From Clostridium rhizosphaerae (GTDB taxonomy: Bacteria > Bacillota > Clostridia > Clostridiales > Clostridiaceae), in the NCBI RefSeq assembly GCF_016765585.1, contig NZ_JAESWC010000018.1, positions 248,001 to 312,000 of the forward strand: 64,000 bases of DNA, read 5' to 3'. Below the pieces are notes generated by a model. The model was not told the DNA's origin. It did not search any database and worked only from the letters and a program-made list of their open reading frames with translations. The translations under genes were made by a program, and so were the position numbers. This document shows, one piece after another, positions 1 to 8,625 of this stretch; position 1 is the stretch's first letter; the number at the start of each line of letters is the position of its first letter.

Positions 1-177
1 TGAAATTATTGGAAGTACATTTCCCTCATAAGTTATAACTCCTTCTACAAAATCAGGTGCATCTGGGAGCTTTGTAGGTTCTTCGTATCCAATTATTCTT
101 TCAACTTCCATAATATCCGTTGCATAAAATTCGCCATTAATGCTGAATATTAAAACCTTAATTTCCTTGTTTTCCAT
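1..177 (-). CDS. CheW-domain protein, partial
   Basis: The N-terminal 59 codons of a protein whose 3' end lies outside the window. The translation starts MENKEIKVLIFSINGEFYA and continues with a segment matching the CheW fold pattern (FYATDIMEVERIIGYEEPTKLP, then a 'GVI...G.VLPII' core). The family couples chemoreceptors to the CheA kinase, or occurs as CheW/CheV-like adaptors. An AAGGAG ribosome site at 184-189 fixes the ATG at 177. It lies 26 bp downstream of the fapA-like gene on the same strand and is probably cotranscribed with it, which suits a motility or chemotaxis locus continuing past the window edge. Whether it is plain CheW or CheV-like cannot be seen. Confidence 0.8.
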   Translation of the reverse strand, partial: MENKEIKVLIFSINGEFYATDIMEVERIIGYEEPTKLPDAPDFVEGVITYEGNVLPIIS

Positions 178-203
178 AATTATTCTCCTTTCAAACAACA
201 AAC

Positions 204-1736
204 TTACAATTTTAGTCTATCTATATTTAATTCATGACTATCATCTAAATAAGCATGTACATCGCGGCAGGGATTTTCTATTGTAAACTCTCTGTTTCCA
301 ACAAATAATACAGTATTATGAAATGCTGTATTAATCCAAATATGGCCACTCTCTCCTACCGACAATTTAGTGATTACACCTGAGTGACTCCCTACTATCT
401 TTGCTCTAATCTCACTAGATGCTTTTATAGTTCCACCTCTAACTACACTACTATCCTTTGTGAAATATATATTATTATGTGCACTTATGGAAGAAACAAT
501 AGATCCTGTACCGCTTACAACAACATCTCCTGTACTTTCGATTATAGCATCTTGACAATATGAAACCATTACATTTACCGGAACTAAAAGCTCCTTGTTT
601 AAACATTCCAGTCTATTAATGAGCAAATCAAGTATTTCATTTAATTCGCTGTAATGCTTAATACTGAGCGGTGCTAATCCAACAAGCTTACCTTTCAAAA
701 GTTCTGTAAGCCTTTCTGAAAACATATCTTTCTTATCCCTATTTTTAGCTGCTTTAGTCAAAAGAAGCAGGCACTGTTTATATATTTCTTTAAACTTACT
801 CTCCAATAAAAGTTTTATAATCTGACCATCTGAAGCTTCATAACCTAAAATATTAATATTTTTAATTTCTTCAACTGCACTAATAAGTGATTTTAAATCT
901 TTTATTAATGCATTTAATATTTCAATTTCTTTAATTTTCAGAGTGTCTTCCCCTCCACCAATTACGCTGGAGGCTATTACATTACCTTTAATAATAATTT
1001 CACCTTTACCTTGAATTTCTGCTCTCTCGACATTTTGGTCAATAGTTATAGAGTTTTCAGAACTTACCTTCATACCTTCTTTTACATTTCCATGAATGAT
1101 TATATCTCCTAAAAAAACTATATTTCCAGTTATAAGATCCACATCTTGTGAAAGTTCATGAGTTTTATATACATAGAAAACATTATTCTTCATACAAGGT
1201 TTTCCATCTATAGATGCTGCAATTGTATTTTCATTTAAAAGTTCGCAGCCTGAGCCTGCTGTTAATCTTATTTCTTTACCTTTTTTAGGTTTTATAATTC
1301 TTCCTGATACATCCTTGCCTTCAGCACCCTTTTTCCCAGGTATCCTTGTTGCAATTACATTACCTTTCAGTACTGAATTTACGGCTCCGATGCTTTTAAA
1401 ATCCACATTTCCATTTTTATCTTCATTTAATTTCTTAAGTTCACTATCTACTTGAAATTTCAATTCCAGTGCATCATCTTCATCATCAATTGGAAGCTTA
1501 CCCTTTGCTGCAAGAACCTTGTTGGTTTCATTCTCCTCTAAGGCTTTTTTTATATTATCATCAATTATTCCAAATACCACTCCTGCTTTAAAAAGCTCAG
1601 TACTTATTTCCTCTAAAGTATACTTAGGAGGATATTGCCCCTGATTATCAGGCGCATATAAAATGCTTATATACACCTCAGTTTTATTTTGATCTATAGA
1701 GATATTTAAACATCTTGCTGGGCTTGTACCTTCCAT
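204..1736 (-). CDS. fapA: FapA (DUF342) family protein
   Basis: A 510-residue protein of the DUF342/FapA family, cytoplasmic polymer-binding-like proteins often found near flagellar or chemotaxis genes. Visible signs are an N-terminal region with the 'PIDDEDDALELKF' segment, the G-rich 'ATRIPGKKGAEGKDVSGR' motif typical of DUF342, a beta-helix-like middle with repeated 'GNI.F.GDI.I.GNV' turns, a helical insertion around residues 270-380, and further beta turns at the C terminus ('GTGSIVSSISAHNNIYF'). The open frame begins upstream at a GTG, but GAGGTG followed by six bases points to the ATG at 1736. It is followed by the CheW-domain gene. Biochemical function is not established; the family name comes from a flagellar assembly phenotype elsewhere. 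Confidence 0.8.
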   Translation of the reverse strand: MEGTSPARCLNISIDQNKTEVYISILYAPDNQGQYPPKYTLEEISTELFKAGVVFGIIDDNIKKALEENETNKVLAAKGKLPIDDEDDALELKFQVDSELKKLNEDKNGNVDFKSIGAVNSVLKGNVIATRIPGKKGAEGKDVSGRIIKPKKGKEIRLTAGSGCELLNENTIAASIDGKPCMKNNVFYVYKTHELSQDVDLITGNIVFLGDIIIHGNVKEGMKVSSENSITIDQNVERAEIQGKGEIIIKGNVIASSVIGGGEDTLKIKEIEILNALIKDLKSLISAVEEIKNINILGYEASDGQIIKLLLESKFKEIYKQCLLLLTKAAKNRDKKDMFSERLTELLKGKLVGLAPLSIKHYSELNEILDLLINRLECLNKELLVPVNVMVSYCQDAIIESTGDVVVSGTGSIVSSISAHNNIYFTKDSSVVRGGTIKASSEIRAKIVGSHSGVITKLSVGESGHIWINTAFHNTVLFVGNREFTIENPCRDVHAYLDDSHELNIDRLKL

Positions 1737-1820
1737 AAATTCCACCTCTGTATTTATAAATAAAGTACATTATATTTAATCTTCGTCATATTTTCTATTT
1801 ACTTGATAAGAACAATCAAT

Positions 1821-2660
1821 TTATTTTTTATTTTCTTTTATGTATTCTTCAATAATTCTATTATAATGCCTCATAATACTTTGCACAATGATATTTGTAG
1901 AAGATTTAAAAACAAAGTCGTCAACTTTACTAATTGGTAGAATTTTAGGTGAAGTTCCTGTAATAAAAAGTGCATCTAAATCACTTATTTGATTAAAACT
2001 TACATTTTTCTCAAAAAAATTAATTTCTTCCTTCTTACAAATTTCTATGATAATTTCTCTGGTTATTCCAGGAAGTACAGCTTCTAAAGGAGCTGTTATA
2101 ACACAATTGTCTTTTACCATAAATATATTTGATCTGCTTCCTTCTGTAATATAGTTGTTTCTATCTACTAAAATGGCTTCATAAGAATTGCTTGATTTTA
2201 TTTTTTCATCAGTTTCACTTCTAAAATTATTATTAATAATTTTAGCATTTGGGTTGCTTCTTTCCTTAAAACACAATATGGCCGGTACTCCTAAACTATA
2301 TTGTTCTGCACTTGGATAGTGGTGTTCTATAAAATACACTAAAAATGTATTGTTATTCTCTCGCTCTACATTACCATAGTTAAATATAATTTTAATATTT
2401 CCTTCATTAGTTTTATTAGCTTTTATTAGTTCTAAAATAGCATCTTTTATATTTTTTTTGCTCATCCACAACTTTTTATTAGCTAACTTAGCTGAATTAT
2501 CAAGCCTATCTAGATGTCTTTCTAAAAATACAGGTACTGAATCAATAATCCTTATAACCTCATATAAAGATGTTCCCTGCATAACATATTCATCAGAAAA
2601 CTTGTTACAGTCTAAGATCTTTCCATTTTCAATAAAATATTCACCATAGCATTCGCTCAT
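1821..2660 (-). CDS. Aminotransferase class IV
   Basis: A 279-residue PLP-dependent fold-type IV enzyme, in the group that includes branched-chain aminotransferase, D-amino-acid aminotransferase and 4-amino-4-deoxychorismate lyase. The N terminus 'GEYFIENGKI...GTSLYEVIRI' and the motif 'YEAILVDRNNYITEGSRSNI' are diagnostic, followed by 'LPGITREIIIEI' in the cofactor-binding region. A lysine in 'DEKIKSSNSYEAIL' is the likely Schiff-base residue. The ATG at 2660 has a GGGAGTGAG ribosome site. It stands alone between FapA and a HAD phosphatase, so context does not choose between IlvE-like and PabC-like activity. The spacing between the lysine and the EG motif is short for IlvE, so a lyase or D-amino-acid role is possible. 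Confidence 0.75.
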   Translation of the reverse strand: MSECYGEYFIENGKILDCNKFSDEYVMQGTSLYEVIRIIDSVPVFLERHLDRLDNSAKLANKKLWMSKKNIKDAILELIKANKTNEGNIKIIFNYGNVERENNNTFLVYFIEHHYPSAEQYSLGVPAILCFKERSNPNAKIINNNFRSETDEKIKSSNSYEAILVDRNNYITEGSRSNIFMVKDNCVITAPLEAVLPGITREIIIEICKKEEINFFEKNVSFNQISDLDALFITGTSPKILPISKVDDFVFKSSTNIIVQSIMRHYNRIIEEYIKENKK

Positions 2661-2738
2661 TTTTTCTCACTCCCATTATTTTTAATTGTTTCTCTATACA
2701 AAGCATTAAATAAATCTAATATTTGTGATTAACATAAA

Positions 2739-3380
2739 TTACTTCCATTCTAATATTTCTATTTTATCATGTTTTTTCTTGTAATTAATTAAGTACGGAT
2801 TACCTACTATATTCAAAAGAGGCAAATCAGATAATGAATCTGAAAACATATAGGAATTTTTAAAATCAACTTCTATATCTTCTTTTTTTATTTCTTCCAT
2901 GAGCCTTTTTACCTTTTCTTCACCTTTACAGTTTTCTCCCTGCATACTTCTTTTATGTACCCCATTTTCACATAAATATCTAGTCCCTATTATTTTATCT
3001 ACTTCTTTAATATTATATAGTTCGTTTAAATAAAACTCTGGAGAAGCGGATATCAAATATATCTTATAGCCCTCCATTTTTAACCTTTTAATAGTCTCTA
3101 TGGCATCCTTATATAAAAGCTTACTAAGTCTATTTTCATAAAAATCTTTTACATGCTCTTTCATTTCTTCTTCTCTTATACCCTCTATAAACGATATAAA
3201 GTACTCCTTAGTACTTTTTAATGGAATTAAATTAAGAGCAAATAAAATGCCTGATAATATAACCTTAGGCATATGCAAAATGTGTTTTTTGTCTTTTTTA
3301 AGCATATATTTATAGAACTCTATTTGAGTTTCTTTTTTTGTAAGTGTATAATCCACATCAAAAATAGCTAACTTTTCCAT
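2739..3380 (-). CDS. HAD-IB family phosphatase
   Basis: A 213-residue HAD-superfamily hydrolase of the SerB-like IB group. Motif I is DVDYT at residues 8-12 (nucleophile and acid/base aspartates), motif II is the serine in 'IYLISASPEFY', a lysine follows in 'CKGEEKVKRL', and motif IV is 'FSDSLSDLPLL'. A helical cap between motifs I and II contains a hydrophobic stretch. HAD-IB enzymes dephosphorylate small phosphoesters such as phosphoserine or glycerol phosphates; the substrate here is unknown. An AAGGAAGG ribosome site precedes the ATG. It is 64 bp from the DUF1292 gene on the same strand. Confidence 0.8.
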   Translation of the reverse strand: MEKLAIFDVDYTLTKKETQIEFYKYMLKKDKKHILHMPKVILSGILFALNLIPLKSTKEYFISFIEGIREEEMKEHVKDFYENRLSKLLYKDAIETIKRLKMEGYKIYLISASPEFYLNELYNIKEVDKIIGTRYLCENGVHKRSMQGENCKGEEKVKRLMEEIKKEDIEVDFKNSYMFSDSLSDLPLLNIVGNPYLINYKKKHDKIEILEWK

Positions 3381-3444
3381 AAAGCTTTTTCCTTCCTTAA
3401 AAAACTTAAAAAGAAAGACCGCTAATTGAAGCGGTCAAACTTTA

Positions 3445-3786
3445 TTACTCTTCGTCTGCTAAAGATTCTTCATAGTACTTAGAAACTTCTTCAAACTCTT
3501 CTTCTTCTGGAACTACAAGTTCCCCTTCTTCTCCTACTACCTTAAACAGGTAAACAGAACCATCTTCAGGATTTTGAACTAATATATAGTCATTTTCCTT
3601 ATATGTGAATCCATCTATTGCTTCACAGGAAACCACATTACCGTTTTCGTCCTCTAAGTCTACTATCATTGGCCCATGCTCGTGGTCATGACCGCATCCG
3701 CAATCATCTCCATGCTCATGTTCATGTCCGCCGCATCCGCAGCTATCGTCTCCACAGCCACAGCCGTGTAATTTTTCATCGCTCAT
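3445..3786 (-). CDS. DUF1292 protein with Cys/His/Asp-rich N terminus
   Basis: A 113-residue acidic protein. Residues about 40-105 form a DUF1292 (YrzB-type) domain with the typical 'VDLEDENGNVVSCE...Y.LVQNPED...YLFKVV' pattern. The first 40 residues are unusual: several CGCG motifs alternate with HEHEH and GHDHEHG runs, giving about nine Cys and eight His, which suggests metal binding. Family function is unknown; in other firmicutes the gene often lies near the yrrK/alaS cluster, which is absent here. AGGAGG precedes the ATG. It is probably transcribed with the HAD gene, which begins 64 bp further on. The C-terminal tail is Glu-rich. Confidence 0.8.
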   Translation of the reverse strand: MSDEKLHGCGCGDDSCGCGGHEHEHGDDCGCGHDHEHGPMIVDLEDENGNVVSCEAIDGFTYKENDYILVQNPEDGSVYLFKVVGEEGELVVPEEEEFEEVSKYYEESLADEE

Positions 3787-3895
3787 AAAAAAATCCTCCT
3801 TAAGATGTTATGTTTACATTGTACCCTTAAATCACCAATTTTAAAAGAACTTTTTTGTAAATTTTAAAATATTTATTGCACGAGAAATAAAAATA

Positions 3896-4014
3896 ATAAT
3901 TAATACTGAATAATTAATACTGAAGGACGAAAATTCCTACGGGCATTTTCAATTACATTATCTCATTTAAAAGTCCCAAGTACTTTTTTCATTCTTAATT
4001 GTTAATTGTTAATT
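3896..4014. repeat. Intergenic repeat patch (two tandem motifs)
   Basis: A perfect tandem duplication of a 14-mer (ATAATTAATACTGA) fills 3896-3923. A small imperfect hairpin (GAAAAT...ATTTTC) follows at about 3929-3950. Copies of TTAATTG run through 3995-4014, directly before the nifJ terminator. The composite looks like noncoding spacer repeat of the kind scattered in clostridial genomes; no ORF crosses it. Confidence 0.5.
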
Positions 4015-4045
4015 AAAAAGACTGCGGAAACTCCGCAGTCTTTTT
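4015..4045 (-). terminator. Rho-independent terminator of nifJ
   Basis: Perfect stem ACTGCGGA/TCCGCAGT with a three-base loop, flanked by an A-run on one side and a T-run on the other. It begins 4 bp after the nifJ stop. The symmetry means it could stop transcription from either direction. Confidence 0.85.
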
Positions 4046-4048
4046 GTA

Positions 4049-7000
4049 TTATGCTAAATTAGCAAGTCTCTTATATGATTCGTATCTTTCCTTAGCATCC
4101 TGTTCAGTCTTTGCAAATAAAGCTTCTGCATGTTCTGGGAATGCTTTTAATAATGAAGCATATCTAACTTCTCCAAGAAGAAAATCTCTAAATGAGTCTT
4201 TTGGTTCCTTAGAATCTAAGCTGAATGGATTCTTGCCCTGTTCTTTTAGGTTAGGGTTGAATCTATACATATGCCAGTATCCAGAATCAACAGCTTTCTT
4301 CTCTTCAGCTTGGCTCTTGCCCATACCAGTCTTAATACCTTGGCTTATACATGGAGCATAAGCGATTATTAAGGATGGTCCATCATACTTTTCAGCTTCA
4401 ACTAAAGCTTTCATTGTTTGGTTCTTGTCAGCGCCCATAGCTATTTGTGCTACATATACGTAGCCATAGCTCATAGCCATCATTCCAAGGTCCTTCTTCT
4501 TAGTCCTCTTTCCGCTTGCAGCAAATTTAGCTATTGCAGCAGTTGGAGTAGCTTTTGAAGATTGTCCGCCAGTATTTGAGTAAATTTCTGTATCAAATAC
4601 TAGAACATTTACATCTTCTCCTGATGCTAGAACATGGTCTAATCCACCGTATCCGATGTCGTAAGCCCATCCGTCTCCACCAAAAATCCATTGTGACTTT
4701 TTAATTAAATACTCTCTATTTTCATAGATATCAGCTACAGCCTCGTTAGCATCCTTTTCTTTTTCTAATAAAGGAAGCATCTTAAGTGTTGCTTTCTTGG
4801 ATCCTTCTCCATCTTTGAAATTATCAAGCCAAACTTGAAGTGCTTCTTTTAACTCTTCACTTATTTCAAGAGTTAATGCTTCTTTAGCTCTTAATGCTAA
4901 TCTTTCTCTATTTTGTCTTACACCTTGGAACATACCAAATCCAAACTCAGCATTATCTTCAAACAATGAATTAGCCCAAGCTGGTCCGTGTCCATTATGA
5001 TTTGTAGTATATGGTGTAGATGGAGCACTAGCACCCCAGATTGATGAACAACCTGTAGCATTTGAAATCATCATTCTGTCTCCATAAAGTTGTGTAACAA
5101 GTCTAGCATAGGGAGTTTCTCCACAACCAGCACAAGCTCCTGAGAATTCAAGTAAAGGCTGCTCAAATTGACTTCCCTTTAATGTTTCTTTGCTCATAGG
5201 ATTTTCCTTATGAGAAAGTGATATTGCATAATCCCAATTTTCTTGCTCTTTAAGTTGTGATTCAATTGGCTGCATTACAAGCGCTTTTCCTGGAGCTGGA
5301 CAAATATCCGCACAGTTTCCACAGCCTGTACAATCTAATGTATCTACAGTAATTCTATAATTTAAACCTTCAAATGTCTTTCCGCCTTGTGCTTTCTTAA
5401 CATTGAAGCCTTCAGGAGCATTATTAACCTCTTCTTCATTTGCTAAGAATGGTCTTATAGCAGCATGCGGGCATACATATGAACATTGGTTACATTGTAT
5501 ACACTTATCGATATTCCATTCTGGAACATTTATAGCAATACCTCTCTTTTCGTAAGCAGCTGTTCCTTGTGGGAAAGTTCCATCTTCTATTCCTAAGAAA
5601 CTACTTACAGGCAAGCTATTTCCTTCTTGTCTATTTATTGGTTCAACTATGTTCTTTATAAAATCAGGTACTGTTACAGTTGCTGCTGCTTCATCAACAG
5701 CACTCTTCCAGCTTTCTGGCACATCAACTTGTACAATTGCTTCAAGTGATCTGTCTATAGCAGCAAAGTTCATGTTAACAACTTTTTCTCCCTTATTGCC
5801 ATAGGAAGTTACAACAGCATCCTTTAAGTACTTAACAGCATCTTCAACAGGAATAATGTTAGCAAGCTTAAAGAAAGCAGACTGCATTATCATGTTAATT
5901 CTTCCGCCAAGACCTATTTCTTGAGCTATTTTAACAGCATTTAAAGTGTAGAACTTTATATTATTATCAGCTATAAACTTCTTCATAGTTGCTGGTAAAT
6001 GTTTTTCCAGTCCTTCTTCATCCCAAAGAGTATTTAGAAGGAATACTCCATTTTTCTTAAGTCCTTTTAAAACATCATACTTGTTTACATAAGACTGATT
6101 ATGACAAGCAATAAAATCAGCTTTATTTATTAAATATGGAGATTTAATTTGCTTCTTTCCAAATCTTAAATGTGATATAGTTATGCCGCCTGACTTCTTT
6201 GAGTCATAATCGAAGTAAGCTTGTGCATAAAGGTCAGTATGGTCACCTATAATTTTAACCGCACTCTTGTTTGCTCCAACAGTTCCGTCTGATCCAAGTC
6301 CCCAGAACTTACATGCCTTAGTGGATGCATCAGCTACATCTATTTCTTCTCCTGCAGGTAAAGATTTAAATGTAACATCATCATTAATACCTACTGTAAA
6401 TCCATTTTTAGGCTTGTCTTCATTTAAATTATTAAATACAGCTACTATTTGTCCTGGTGTTGTATCTTTTGATCCAAGACCATATCTTCCGCCAACTATA
6501 ACTGGTCTTACTTCACTGTCATAGAAAGCATTTTTAACATCAAGATATAATGGTTCTCCAGCAGATCCTGGCTCTTTTGTTCTATCAAGTACAGCTATTT
6601 TCTTAACTGTTTTTGGTATATATTTAAAGAAATGCTCTAGTGAGAATGGTCTAAATAAATGTACATTTAATAAGCCTACCTTTTCTCCCCTTGCATTTAA
6701 GTAATCTACTGTTTCTTCTATAGTTTCACATACTGAACCCATTGCAACTATTAATCTTTCAGCATCTAGTGCACCATAGTAATTGAAAAGATGATAATCT
6801 CTTCCAGTTAACTTGTTTATTTCAGCCATGTAATTTTCAACTAATTCAGGTATAGCATCATAGTATCTATTTGCTGACTCTCTTCCTTGGAAGTAAATAT
6901 CAGGATTTTGAGCAGTACCTCTTGTAACAGGACGCTCTGGATTTAAGGATTTATGTCTAAATGCCTTAATATCATTTTCATCAACGAGAGCCTTCAGTTC

Positions 7001-7564
7001 ATCATACTCTAAAAGTTCAATTTTCTGAACTTCATGTGAGGTTCTGAAACCATCAAAGAAATTTAAAAATGGAACTTTTCCTTTTAGCGTTGATAAATGA
7101 GCTACTGCAGATAAATCCATAACTTCTTGAACGCTGCTTCCTGCAAGTAGTGCAAAGCCTGTCTGTCTAGCAGCCATAACGTCTTGGTGGTCACCAAATA
7201 TTGATAATGCATGTGCAGCAAGAGCTCTAGCACTTACGTGGAATACGCAAGGAAGAAGTTCGCCTGCTATTTTATACATATTTGGAAGCATTAATAATAA
7301 TCCTTGAGAAGCAGTAAAAGTGGTAGTAAAAGCTCCTGCCTGTAGTGAACCATGCACTGCACCGGCTGCTCCTGCCTCCGATTGCATTTCAACAACCTTA
7401 ACTTCTTGTCCAAAAATATTTTTTCTGCCTTGTGAACTCCATTCATCAACATGCTCAGCCATTGGCGAAGATGGAGTAATAGGATATATTGCAGCTACGT
7501 CTGTAAAGGCATAGGCTACGTGAGCGGCAGCAGTGTTGCCGTCCATAGTTTTCATTTTTCTCAT
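4049..7564 (-). CDS. nifJ: Pyruvate:ferredoxin (flavodoxin) oxidoreductase
   Basis: A 1171-residue single-chain PFOR, which oxidises pyruvate to acetyl-CoA and CO2 and reduces ferredoxin; it is the central catabolic enzyme of saccharolytic clostridia. Domains in order: N-terminal pyrimidine-binding domain with 'IYPITPSSPMAEHVDEW' near residue 28; the gamma and beta domains ('GTVGANKSAVKII' near 430); two [4Fe-4S] ferredoxin motifs, CIQCNQCSYVCPHA and CTGCGNCADICPAP, between about 685 and 760; a cysteine motif CAGCGETPYARL near 815; the TPP-binding GDGWAYDIGYGG near 961; and a C-terminal domain. Length and motif order match intact enzymes. AGAAGG lies 7 bases before the ATG. It is monocistronic, with its own promoter, palindromes and terminator annotated separately. 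Confidence 0.97.
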   Translation of the reverse strand: MRKMKTMDGNTAAAHVAYAFTDVAAIYPITPSSPMAEHVDEWSSQGRKNIFGQEVKVVEMQSEAGAAGAVHGSLQAGAFTTTFTASQGLLLMLPNMYKIAGELLPCVFHVSARALAAHALSIFGDHQDVMAARQTGFALLAGSSVQEVMDLSAVAHLSTLKGKVPFLNFFDGFRTSHEVQKIELLEYDELKALVDENDIKAFRHKSLNPERPVTRGTAQNPDIYFQGRESANRYYDAIPELVENYMAEINKLTGRDYHLFNYYGALDAERLIVAMGSVCETIEETVDYLNARGEKVGLLNVHLFRPFSLEHFFKYIPKTVKKIAVLDRTKEPGSAGEPLYLDVKNAFYDSEVRPVIVGGRYGLGSKDTTPGQIVAVFNNLNEDKPKNGFTVGINDDVTFKSLPAGEEIDVADASTKACKFWGLGSDGTVGANKSAVKIIGDHTDLYAQAYFDYDSKKSGGITISHLRFGKKQIKSPYLINKADFIACHNQSYVNKYDVLKGLKKNGVFLLNTLWDEEGLEKHLPATMKKFIADNNIKFYTLNAVKIAQEIGLGGRINMIMQSAFFKLANIIPVEDAVKYLKDAVVTSYGNKGEKVVNMNFAAIDRSLEAIVQVDVPESWKSAVDEAAATVTVPDFIKNIVEPINRQEGNSLPVSSFLGIEDGTFPQGTAAYEKRGIAINVPEWNIDKCIQCNQCSYVCPHAAIRPFLANEEEVNNAPEGFNVKKAQGGKTFEGLNYRITVDTLDCTGCGNCADICPAPGKALVMQPIESQLKEQENWDYAISLSHKENPMSKETLKGSQFEQPLLEFSGACAGCGETPYARLVTQLYGDRMMISNATGCSSIWGASAPSTPYTTNHNGHGPAWANSLFEDNAEFGFGMFQGVRQNRERLALRAKEALTLEISEELKEALQVWLDNFKDGEGSKKATLKMLPLLEKEKDANEAVADIYENREYLIKKSQWIFGGDGWAYDIGYGGLDHVLASGEDVNVLVFDTEIYSNTGGQSSKATPTAAIAKFAASGKRTKKKDLGMMAMSYGYVYVAQIAMGADKNQTMKALVEAEKYDGPSLIIAYAPCISQGIKTGMGKSQAEEKKAVDSGYWHMYRFNPNLKEQGKNPFSLDSKEPKDSFRDFLLGEVRYASLLKAFPEHAEALFAKTEQDAKERYESYKRLANLA

Positions 7565-7704
7565 GGGTATACCTTCTTTCTATATAAAAATAAAATTGGT
7601 ACAGATTAATAAAAATATTAAAACAAAAGACTGTTGATTACGTCTTTACCCTAATGTTGCTGATGTTACTGCTTTAATCACCTCAATATGTAATAGTGGA
7701 AAAT

Positions 7705-7728
7705 AATAGTACAGGCCCAAGTACTATT
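7705..7728. promoter_or_regulatory. Palindrome over nifJ -10 and start point
   Basis: Perfect 8-bp inverted repeat AATAGTAC / GTACTATT separated by 8 bp. One arm overlaps the -10 hexamer of the nifJ promoter and the other falls in the first transcribed bases. This is the position of a repressor operator; alternatively it is a 5'-terminal mRNA hairpin. The protein that would bind is not known. Confidence 0.5.
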
Positions 7729-7753
7729 ATATACTATTATTTAAATAATTCAA
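7726..7753 (-). promoter_or_regulatory. Sigma-A promoter of nifJ
   Basis: On the minus strand, TTGAAT (-35, 7748-7753) and TATAAT (-10, 7726-7731) are separated by 16 bp. The predicted start is near 7719, giving a leader of about 155 nt before the nifJ ATG. This is the best promoter match in the region upstream of the gene. Confidence 0.7.
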
Positions 7754-7760
7754 CCTTGTA

Positions 7761-7778
7761 ATGTTAATAATTTAACTA
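7761..7778. promoter_or_regulatory. Rex-like operator upstream of nifJ -35
   Basis: ATGTTAATAATTTAACTA contains the core GTTAA-N4-TTAAC and differs from the clostridial Rex consensus TTGTTAANNNNTTAACAA only in the outer pairs. It lies 8 bp upstream of the nifJ -35 hexamer. Rex is the NADH/NAD+-sensing repressor of fermentation genes. AT-rich palindromes also occur by chance, so this is a candidate. Confidence 0.5.
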
Positions 7779-7806
7779 AATTTACTGTCTTTTCTGAATT
7801 ATATGT

Positions 7807-7845
7807 AAAAAATCTCCCTCTTGCTAAGCAAATAAGGAGATTTTT
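7807..7845 (-). terminator. Terminator of LysM-CAP gene
   Basis: Stem AAAAATCTCC / GGAGATTTTT with a ~20-base loop lies 19 bp beyond the stop of the LysM-CAP gene. On the minus strand it ends in a T-rich tract. Confidence 0.75.
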
Positions 7846-7863
7846 ATCTTTTTAAGTCTTATT

Positions 7864-8478
7864 TTATCTTTTTATGAATTCTTGTGTCCAGTAAATAGTT
7901 CCATTCTGAGTTTTTGCAACTCCTACACCTATTTCATTATATTGAGGATTTAGTATATTTGCTCTATGACCTTGAGAATTCATCCAAGCAGTCATAACAG
8001 CTTGTGGTGTTCGCTGACCCATAGCTATATTTTCACCTGCTGCATAGAAGGTAATTCCGAAATCATGCATCATTTTAAATGGATCGCCATAGGTTGGAGA
8101 GTAGTGAGAAAAATAATTTTTATCTCTCATATCTGTTGATTTATATCTTGCAACTCTGGAAAGCTGCCAGTTTCCAGCCACAGGTGCAAGCCCTTGTTTA
8201 CCTCTTTCAATATTTACAAGCCTTATTACTTCGTTTTCAAGCGCCTTAATATCAGCTATGTTAGGTACATTAATTTTTTGTCCAACCATAATCATATTTG
8301 GATTTGGTATTTGAGGATTTGCGTTGATTATTTCAGAAACACCAATTTCATATTTAACTGCTATCTTCCATAAGCTGTCCCCAGGCTGTACAGTATAAGT
8401 AATTTGCTGTGCATGTACTGCATTTTTTGCACATAGTACTAAAAATAAGCTAAAAAGCATTGTATAAATTTTTTTCAT
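7864..8478 (-). CDS. Secreted LysM-CAP domain protein
   Basis: A 204-residue exported protein of the SafA/YkwD-like type. A signal peptide spans residues 1-23 (KK, hydrophobic core, cleavage near VHA-QQ). A LysM peptidoglycan-binding module covers about 26-72 ('YTVQPGDSLWKIAVKY...NPNMIMVGQKINVP'). A CAP/SCP domain follows from about 80 to the end, with 'LVNIERGKQGL', 'FSHYSP', 'GENIAMG' and 'GHRANILNP'. CAP domains in sporeformers occur in coat- or wall-associated proteins, but no enzymatic role is settled. AGGTGATTAGTT precedes the ATG. It is monocistronic with its own terminator. Confidence 0.88.
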   Translation of the reverse strand: MKKIYTMLFSLFLVLCAKNAVHAQQITYTVQPGDSLWKIAVKYEIGVSEIINANPQIPNPNMIMVGQKINVPNIADIKALENEVIRLVNIERGKQGLAPVAGNWQLSRVARYKSTDMRDKNYFSHYSPTYGDPFKMMHDFGITFYAAGENIAMGQRTPQAVMTAWMNSQGHRANILNPQYNEIGVGVAKTQNGTIYWTQEFIKR

Positions 8479-8570
8479 AACTAATCACCTCAAATATATT
8501 TTGTTAATTTTTCTTTAATTTATTTTAAATTTTATTGGTTTTATTAATATATAGCACCATTGATGCCAAA

Positions 8571-8620
8571 AATTATAAGGAATACATTAAAAGAATGTTT
8601 TCTTTCAATGTATTCCTTAT
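8571..8620 (-). terminator. Terminator of beta-CASP hydrolase gene
   Basis: A 14-bp perfect stem (ATAAGGAATACATT / AATGTATTCCTTAT) with an 18-base loop lies 5 bp after the stop and is followed on the minus strand by a short T-run. Confidence 0.7.
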
Positions 8621-8625
8621 ATCAA

